Origin: Candidatus Fibrimonadales bacterium
GTDB taxonomy: Bacteria > Fibrobacterota > Fibrobacteria > Fibrobacterales > Fibrobacteraceae
Direction: 5' to 3'
DNA: 9,159 nt
NCBI GenBank assembly: GCA_009788135.1
Contig: WQSA01000045.1
Coordinates: 1-9,159 of the forward strand
The position numbers and the translations under genes are program-made. Of the stretch, positions 4,091 through 9,159 are shown piece by piece (position 1 is the first letter of the stretch; each line of letters begins with the position of its first letter). The notes beneath the pieces were generated by a model that did no database searches, was not told the DNA's origin, and was given only the letters and a program-made list of their open reading frames with translations.

Positions 4091-6199
4091 ATGTGTTTTT
4101 TATTATTGCTATTAGCTAGCGCTTCTTTTGCGGCTAATCCATTCCTGGATTCCCTAATAGCATACGCAGAATCTCACGCTCCAACAGCAAAGCTCGGAAT
4201 CTCGGTTCGTTCCGTAAAAACGGATTCGCTTATTTTAAACCACAACGGAAACGAATGGTTCACGCCAGCCTCCACCATGAAGCTGCTGACAACGGCAACT
4301 GCCCTGCAAAGCATTCCGCTAGACTGGGCACCCAAGACTCTGGTTCATTTGGAAGGGATCCGAAGGGGCAAAGCTTTTTCCGGAGTGCTCAGACTGGAAG
4401 GTAGAGGAGACCCTAATATATCGGCAAGGTATTATCCCAGCGCGCTCTCTGCGCTTAGCTTTTTAACGGATTCGCTAAAAAGCAAAGGCATAGACACCAT
4501 ACGCGGCGTTTTAGACTTGGATACTACCTTTTTCAGAGGTCCCAGAAAACCGAAAGAATGGCGGGCAAGATTCTTCAATGCATGGTATGGAGCAGAAATT
4601 TCCCCGCTTTCATTCAACGACAATTGCGTGCTATTTGAGATGAGGCCTGGAGAAAAGGATGGAGACTCTGTGCAAATTACAATTATACCTGATGTTGGAT
4701 ATGTCAAAGTTAAAAACGAAATAAAAACAGGCGGGCATCATGCAAAACACAAATTTGACATGGATCCCGTAAACCCCGAATTCACTTTTAGCGGAACAAT
4801 CGGCACAAATGTTCCGCTCACCACCATGGTATTGCCAGTTCGCAATCCAGCAGCTTATTTTAAAGCCGCTTTTTTGAAAAGCCTGGAAGACTCAGGCATT
4901 ACTTACATAGAAGACAGCAAAGTGTATAGAGGCATAGCCCTTGATAGCGTTATTTTAATTGGACCTCCATTGAGAAGCTTGCTGGATGAAATAAACCAAA
5001 GGAGCCAAAATTTGCACTCAGAATCGTTGCTCAGAAATTTAGGACAGCACAAAAGGAAAGAAGGAAGCGCAGAAAGCGGAATTATAAGCACTAGGCTCTT
5101 CTTGCAAAACTCGCAGCTTCAAGCAGAAGATTTCAAAATTGCCGATGGCAGCGGATTATCTTCGCAGAACTCATTAAAACCAAATGCCCTAACCAAACTT
5201 TTAGCCTACATGAAAAAACAGCGAAAAGGCGATGTATACTATTCCTCGCTTGCAATTCCAGGAGTTTCCGGTGCGGGCAGACGATTGGCCGGAACACCAT
5301 TCAGGGATAAAATAAGATTCAAAACCGGTTTTATAGAAGGCGTTCACGGGCTCGCCGGCTACATTGCCGCAGACAACGATACACTCGCTTTTGCAGTTTA
5401 TTTAAACAATGCGCAAAAAGTAAGAGAAAGCCTGGCAAGAGATATTCTGGACACCCTGACAACTCGCATAGCAAAACATCACAACGATGAAGTAACGCAG
5501 CTTGAAGCTGGAAGAAAATTATGGCAAGAAGCCATAGCCATAAAAACTCCGAATGAGCGAATAAATTATTTCTCAAACAAATTGAAAAACAAACCTTACT
5601 TCCTAGGCCCAACGGGCGAAGGACGTTCCATCCATCCGAGTTTCAAACCAAGAGTAAATTTTAACGAAATGGATTGCATGACATACATGGAACACGCTTT
5701 GGCTCTTGCCTATTCCAAAAACTACGAAAGTTTTTTCGACTTGTTGCAAAGCATTCGCTATAAAGATGGAATTATAGATTATAATACGCGCAACCATTAT
5801 TTAATTTCAGATTGGGCAGCAAACAACAAATTCAATGTTGGCGGCGGAACTGAAACTTTTGAAAAGGAAATAGATAAAAAGAATTTTTTCAAAGATTCCA
5901 CAATTGACAATTCCATTGTAAGCATACAATACTTGCCAAAAGCTCAGGCAATTATTTATGCAGACACGGTGAAGTTTGCAAAAGACACAATTTTTGGAGT
6001 CGCCATTCTGAGCGATTTGCCTGGGCTGGATGCTGCACATACAGGTTTTGTCGTCAATGGGAAGAAAAAGGGATTGATGATGCGCCATGCATCGCAATTA
6101 AAGGGAAAAGTCATAGAACAACCGCTTTCCGAATTTTTAAAAACCACGAAAATCAAAACGCCGGGCATAGCATTTTTTAGATTTAGAGAAGAAGGGTAA
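4091..6199 (+). CDS. dacB: D-Ala-D-Ala carboxypeptidase (S13/PBP4-type) fused to a DUF1460 amidase-like domain
   Basis: 702 residues. A short hydrophobic signal peptide (about 1-15, ending ASFA before ANPF) sends it to the periplasm. Residues about 16-460 are a peptidase S13 domain: SxxK is Ser61-Lys64 (ASTMK; Ser61 the nucleophile), SxN is Ser305-Asn307 (RSQNLHSESLLRNLG), and KTG is 411-413 (RFKTGFIEGVHGLAGY); ADGSGLS at 351-357 is also typical. It should trim or cleave D-Ala peptides of peptidoglycan. Residues about 475-702 match DUF1460, an NlpC/P60-like amidase family: the probable catalytic Cys529 lies in NEMDCMTYMEHALALA, IRYKDGIIDYNTRNHYLISDW follows, and the probable catalytic His650 is in AAHTGFVV. 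Both active sites look complete. The gene has no obvious ribosome-binding site and its signal peptide lacks the usual N-terminal Lys/Arg; an in-frame stop at 4082-4084 rules out a longer start. It is followed after 2 nt by the ankyrin gene. Confidence 0.92.
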   Translation: MCFLLLLLASASFAANPFLDSLIAYAESHAPTAKLGISVRSVKTDSLILNHNGNEWFTPASTMKLLTTATALQSIPLDWAPKTLVHLEGIRRGKAFSGVLRLEGRGDPNISARYYPSALSALSFLTDSLKSKGIDTIRGVLDLDTTFFRGPRKPKEWRARFFNAWYGAEISPLSFNDNCVLFEMRPGEKDGDSVQITIIPDVGYVKVKNEIKTGGHHAKHKFDMDPVNPEFTFSGTIGTNVPLTTMVLPVRNPAAYFKAAFLKSLEDSGITYIEDSKVYRGIALDSVILIGPPLRSLLDEINQRSQNLHSESLLRNLGQHKRKEGSAESGIISTRLFLQNSQLQAEDFKIADGSGLSSQNSLKPNALTKLLAYMKKQRKGDVYYSSLAIPGVSGAGRRLAGTPFRDKIRFKTGFIEGVHGLAGYIAADNDTLAFAVYLNNAQKVRESLARDILDTLTTRIAKHHNDEVTQLEAGRKLWQEAIAIKTPNERINYFSNKLKNKPYFLGPTGEGRSIHPSFKPRVNFNEMDCMTYMEHALALAYSKNYESFFDLLQSIRYKDGIIDYNTRNHYLISDWAANNKFNVGGGTETFEKEIDKKNFFKDSTIDNSIVSIQYLPKAQAIIYADTVKFAKDTIFGVAILSDLPGLDAAHTGFVVNGKKKGLMMRHASQLKGKVIEQPLSEFLKTTKIKTPGIAFFRFREEG

Positions 6200-6201
6200 T
6201 A

Positions 6202-9024
6202 ATGGATTCTTCCATAAAAAATTTGAGAATGGAAATCGCAAAGATTTTTGCGGAAAACGGGCAGTTTTCTGCTAGTGATAATGCGGCATTGCAAATCTTG
6301 GCTGCTTACGATGGAATTTCCTGCGAAGATCTGGACGATATAACAAACTCCGTAGCTACGGATTTTCAGAGAATGAACAGCATTCTGCTTTCGCATTTGC
6401 TAGCAGGAAAACCAACTCTGCAACTCATACAAAAAGTAGCGCAATCGCTTTCCGTAAGCGATAAACTGCTAAAAGAGATGCTTTCAAGAACAGAAATGCA
6501 AATACGAATTGCAGCGCAAAAGCTGGCAAAAGGCAAAAGCGATAGTTTTATCCCGGATGAATATAAAAAGCTGGCAGGCGCAAAATTTCATTTTTCAAAA
6601 GAAGAGTTGGAAAACTCCGATGAACAATTGCGTTTAGCCGTTCAAAACGGAGACTATGAAAAAACAAAAGAACTCACGCTTGGCGGCGCAGACATCTTTA
6701 TTTTAGCAGACTCCTGGGAGAGAAAAACGCTTTTGCATAAAGCTGTGGAAGGCAAATTTGCAAACATTGCAGAACTTCTAATAGCAAACGGAATTTCTGC
6801 CAATATTTGCGACAGCAATGGCGATACGCCACTGCATTGCAGTGTTAAAAACAATAGTCCGGAATGCGCCGAAATTTTACTAAAGCACGGCGCAAACCTT
6901 CAAGCTTCAAATGCGGCATTGAAAACTCCCCTGCATATCGCTGCAGAAATCGGAAATTTGGAATTTGCAAAGCTGGCCATATCGCAGATGACCGTTTTTG
7001 ATGCCTTGGATTGCAAAGGTCAAACTCCCCTTTCGCTAGCCGCTGAACATGGAAATCTGGACATTTTGCAGGAGTTGCTGAATGCAGGAGTTCATGTAAA
7101 TTCCCGTTCCAAAAATACAGGATGGTCACCGCTTCACTATGCTGCAAAAAAAGACGATGTAAGAACTATAGATGCTCTTTTGCAGAATGGCGCCGAACTA
7201 AATTCTTTAGATAACGAAGGAAACACCCCGCTTGCCATCGCCATTATGAATGGCTGCGAAAAGGCCGTTAAACATTTTTTTTCAAAAAAAGCATCTTCGC
7301 ACTGCAGCGGAAAGAAAGGCATATCGCTTTTGCATCTAGCCGCTATGGCAAACAGCACTAAAATTATAGAGTTTCTGCTTTCGAAAAACTTTGACCTGGA
7401 TACAATAGATGACAACGGCAACACGGTTCTTCACTCAGCCGCGCTCAGCTCATCTGAAAATGTTTTAAAATCTCTTTTGGAAAAAGGCGCAAACGCAGCC
7501 AAAAGCAATGCTTGGGGCAGAACTCCTTTGCATAAAGCGGCAAAAAGCAACAACTTGAGAATTGCCGCCCATTTAATAAAAAATGGCGCCCACCCAAACA
7601 GCGCAGATTTTGGCGGGAAAACTTCTTTGCACACGGCAGTGCTTAATCACTGCGAAGAAATGGTCTCTTTTTTGCTAAAATGCGGCGCAGATGCAAATGC
7701 AATAGATAACTACGGCAACACGCCGCTTCACTACGCAGCAAAAGAAAACTTGAACTCAATATCAAAAATTCTGCTTGAATATAAAGCGAACATCAATGCG
7801 GTAAACGAAGATAATTTGAGCCCTCTTCTCGTCGCTGCAAAAAATAACGCTTTAGAATGCATGTCTTTTTTGCTTGAAAATGGCGCAATAGAGACAAAAG
7901 ATGGCAAAGATAGAACTTTGCTGCATATAGCATGCGCAAAAAACAGCGTTAAAATCGTGGATTTTTTGCTCAAAAACAAAAAAGATCCGGAAATTTTAGA
8001 CAAAGACGGGAATTCCCCATTATTTCTAACCGTTATTTACGGAAGCACGGATTCATTTTTTGCCCTCTGCAAAGCAGGAGCAGAAATAGACTCGGTTAAT
8101 TTCAGCGGCGAAACCGTTTTGCACATAGCAGCCAAACACAACAGGCTGAGCATTGCCGATTATTGCATTTCCCGAAATCTGAATATCAATGCAGTTACTC
8201 CAAGCGGAAAAGCAGCCATTTACTATGCTGCAGAGCATTCAAATTTTGAAATGGTAAATTTCTTATTTAAGCGAGGGGCTTCTTTAAGGCTTCTTGATTC
8301 AGACGTAAATTCCATGTTGCACGCTGCAGCGGCGAGCAATAATTCTGCTGTTGTGGAATTTTTGCAGTTGCAAGATTTCAACTCAGATGAAAAAAATAAA
8401 TTCGGACGAACCCCTCTTATGCTAGCTTCGCAATTCGGACAAGTTGAGATTGCGGGAATTTTGATAGCAAATGGAGCAAGCGTAGAAGCTCGCGACCATC
8501 GCTCGGAAAACAGCAATGCGGACATAGGGGAGAAAAATGGCGGCGGATGGACTCCCATTCATTATGCAGCTGCTTGGAATCGCACTGAAATGGTAAAATT
8601 TTTGCAATCAAATGGCGCAGATATAAATTCAAGAGATTACGATGATTGGACCCCTCTTTACATAGCTGTATGGAAAGGTCATTTAAAAGTTGTAGAATTG
8701 CTGTTGGAGCTTGATGCTAAAATAGACATTGCGAATAAGGGCGGCTGGAATGTTTTACATTGCGCAGCGGCGCAAAACAGAGCTGAGATTGCAGAATTTT
8801 TAATAAGCAAAGGCGCAAGCATAAACGCTTTGGATGACGATAGCTGGACTCCTCTTTATGTTGCCGTGAGAAATGGCTCTGTTGAAACCGCTAAAGTTTT
8901 GGTTTCCAGGCACGCAGATGTTTTCATAAAAGACGAAAAAGGGAAAACTCCGCTGGATTTAGCCATTAAGATGGGATACAAGGAGCTTGAAGATATCCTC
9001 AGGCGGGCTGGCAGCGTTAATTAG
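6202..9024 (+). CDS. Large ankyrin-repeat protein, about 24 repeats
   Basis: 940 residues, no signal peptide or membrane segment, so probably cytoplasmic unless exported by an unrecognised route. Residues about 1-135 are predominantly helical and of no family I recognise. From about 139 to 935 there are about 24 ankyrin repeats with a strict 33-residue period; the TPLH-type turns begin near 173, 206, 239, 272, 306, 339, 372, 405, 438, 471, 504, 537, 569, 602, 635, 668, 701, 734, 781, 814, 847, 880 and 913. One 14-residue insertion (about 766-779) interrupts the array between the repeats at 734 and 781. Ankyrin arrays bind proteins; no enzymatic domain is visible. Start: ATG at 6202, with AAGGG five bases upstream, overlapping the end of the preceding gene, so the two are probably co-transcribed and translationally coupled. 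That suggests a link with the cell-wall enzyme, but the role is unknown. Its last 66 nt overlap tmk on the other strand. Confidence 0.92.
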   Translation: MDSSIKNLRMEIAKIFAENGQFSASDNAALQILAAYDGISCEDLDDITNSVATDFQRMNSILLSHLLAGKPTLQLIQKVAQSLSVSDKLLKEMLSRTEMQIRIAAQKLAKGKSDSFIPDEYKKLAGAKFHFSKEELENSDEQLRLAVQNGDYEKTKELTLGGADIFILADSWERKTLLHKAVEGKFANIAELLIANGISANICDSNGDTPLHCSVKNNSPECAEILLKHGANLQASNAALKTPLHIAAEIGNLEFAKLAISQMTVFDALDCKGQTPLSLAAEHGNLDILQELLNAGVHVNSRSKNTGWSPLHYAAKKDDVRTIDALLQNGAELNSLDNEGNTPLAIAIMNGCEKAVKHFFSKKASSHCSGKKGISLLHLAAMANSTKIIEFLLSKNFDLDTIDDNGNTVLHSAALSSSENVLKSLLEKGANAAKSNAWGRTPLHKAAKSNNLRIAAHLIKNGAHPNSADFGGKTSLHTAVLNHCEEMVSFLLKCGADANAIDNYGNTPLHYAAKENLNSISKILLEYKANINAVNEDNLSPLLVAAKNNALECMSFLLENGAIETKDGKDRTLLHIACAKNSVKIVDFLLKNKKDPEILDKDGNSPLFLTVIYGSTDSFFALCKAGAEIDSVNFSGETVLHIAAKHNRLSIADYCISRNLNINAVTPSGKAAIYYAAEHSNFEMVNFLFKRGASLRLLDSDVNSMLHAAAASNNSAVVEFLQLQDFNSDEKNKFGRTPLMLASQFGQVEIAGILIANGASVEARDHRSENSNADIGEKNGGGWTPIHYAAAWNRTEMVKFLQSNGADINSRDYDDWTPLYIAVWKGHLKVVELLLELDAKIDIANKGGWNVLHCAAAQNRAEIAEFLISKGASINALDDDSWTPLYVAVRNGSVETAKVLVSRHADVFIKDEKGKTPLDLAIKMGYKELEDILRRAGSVN

Positions 9025-9159
9025 AACGCAATTCTCGGCATTTTCTTTTGCTATTGTTCTGTAGCCTTGAGCGACCCGTTCAAAGAAGTCGTTTTTTTCC
9101 TGTTCAATGCGGTCTGCTTTGTCTCTGGTTTTATCTTTTTGCTGTCTTTGCCTGCTCAA
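8959..9159 (-). CDS. tmk: Thymidylate kinase, C-terminal 66 residues (5' part beyond window)
   Basis: The minus-strand frame enters from the right edge and ends at the TAA at 8959-8961. The segment matches the C-terminus of dTMP kinase, which makes dTDP from dTMP: KADRIEQEKNDFFERVAQGY is the family's conserved D-R-I-E-x-E...F-F-x-R-V-x-x-G-Y region that follows the LID, then an IAKENAENCVLINAASPPEDI stretch and a short terminal helix. The length after the DRIE motif is normal, so the C-terminus appears genuine. The window edge falls inside the gene and the leftmost visible codon (TTG) is not a start. It converges on and overlaps the ankyrin gene by 66 nt. Confidence 0.88.
   Translation of the reverse strand: MSRQRQQKDKTRDKADRIEQEKNDFFERVAQGYRTIAKENAENCVLINAASPPEDIFKLLVSHLNG

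Noticed and set aside
5956..6396. 146-codon antisense open frame across the fusion/ankyrin junction
   Set aside because: It lies opposite two well-supported genes, has no recognisable domain and no ribosome-binding site; it is a shadow frame.
6616..9006. About 99-bp periodicity as a DNA repeat array or CRISPR
   Set aside because: The period is the 33-codon ankyrin repeat, units are diverged at the DNA level, and there is no constant repeat/spacer structure.

Overview
The window looks like chromosomal DNA from a Gram-negative bacterium of the Fibrobacterota or a close relative. The pointers are long poly-Ser linkers of the PSSSS type in two exported proteins, a C-terminal sorting-domain-like tail of the type IX secretion kind combined with an InlB-type (Listeria-Bacteroides) repeat, outer-membrane features (a lipoprotein and a TonB-receptor tail), and AT-rich DNA with many poly-A/T tracts. 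The phylum is inferred from protein style, not from a marker gene.

Left part (1-3305): a corrinoid-linked region. It opens with the 3' end of a multidomain surface protein (1-972, +). A convergent lipoprotein gene follows (984-2192, -) with a lipobox, a Ser-rich stalk and a beta-propeller-like body. Between that lipoprotein and nrdG (2627-3112, +), the activase of anaerobic ribonucleotide reductase, lie two divergently oriented RNA elements, about 2222-2327 on the minus strand and about 2486-2590 on the plus strand. They are nearly the same sequence in inverted orientation. Both carry the hallmarks of a cobalamin riboswitch: a P5 hairpin with a TGYAAAT loop, the GCTACCGTGA core and a B12 box. 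The aptamers are unusually short. Downstream of nrdG is a second copy of the nrdG promoter-like sequence, joined to the last 35 codons of a TonB-dependent receptor (3198-3305), apparently a gene remnant. Read together, this suggests a reduced vitamin B12 capture locus: a BtuG-like lipoprotein, a lost BtuB-like receptor and a B12-responsive nucleotide-reduction gene. The B12 assignment rests on the RNA motifs; the functions of the propeller lipoprotein and the remnant are inference.

Middle part (3318-6199): a PilZ-domain (c-di-GMP-binding) protein on the minus strand is divergent from a 702-residue exported peptidoglycan enzyme. The latter fuses a penicillin-binding-protein-4-type D-Ala-D-Ala carboxypeptidase (peptidase S13) to a DUF1460 NlpC/P60-like amidase domain.

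Right part (6202-9159): two bases after the fusion gene, and probably in the same transcript, is a 940-residue protein with a helical N-terminal region and about 24 ankyrin repeats. Its 3' end overlaps by 66 nt the 3' end of a convergent thymidylate kinase gene (tmk), which runs off the right edge of the window.
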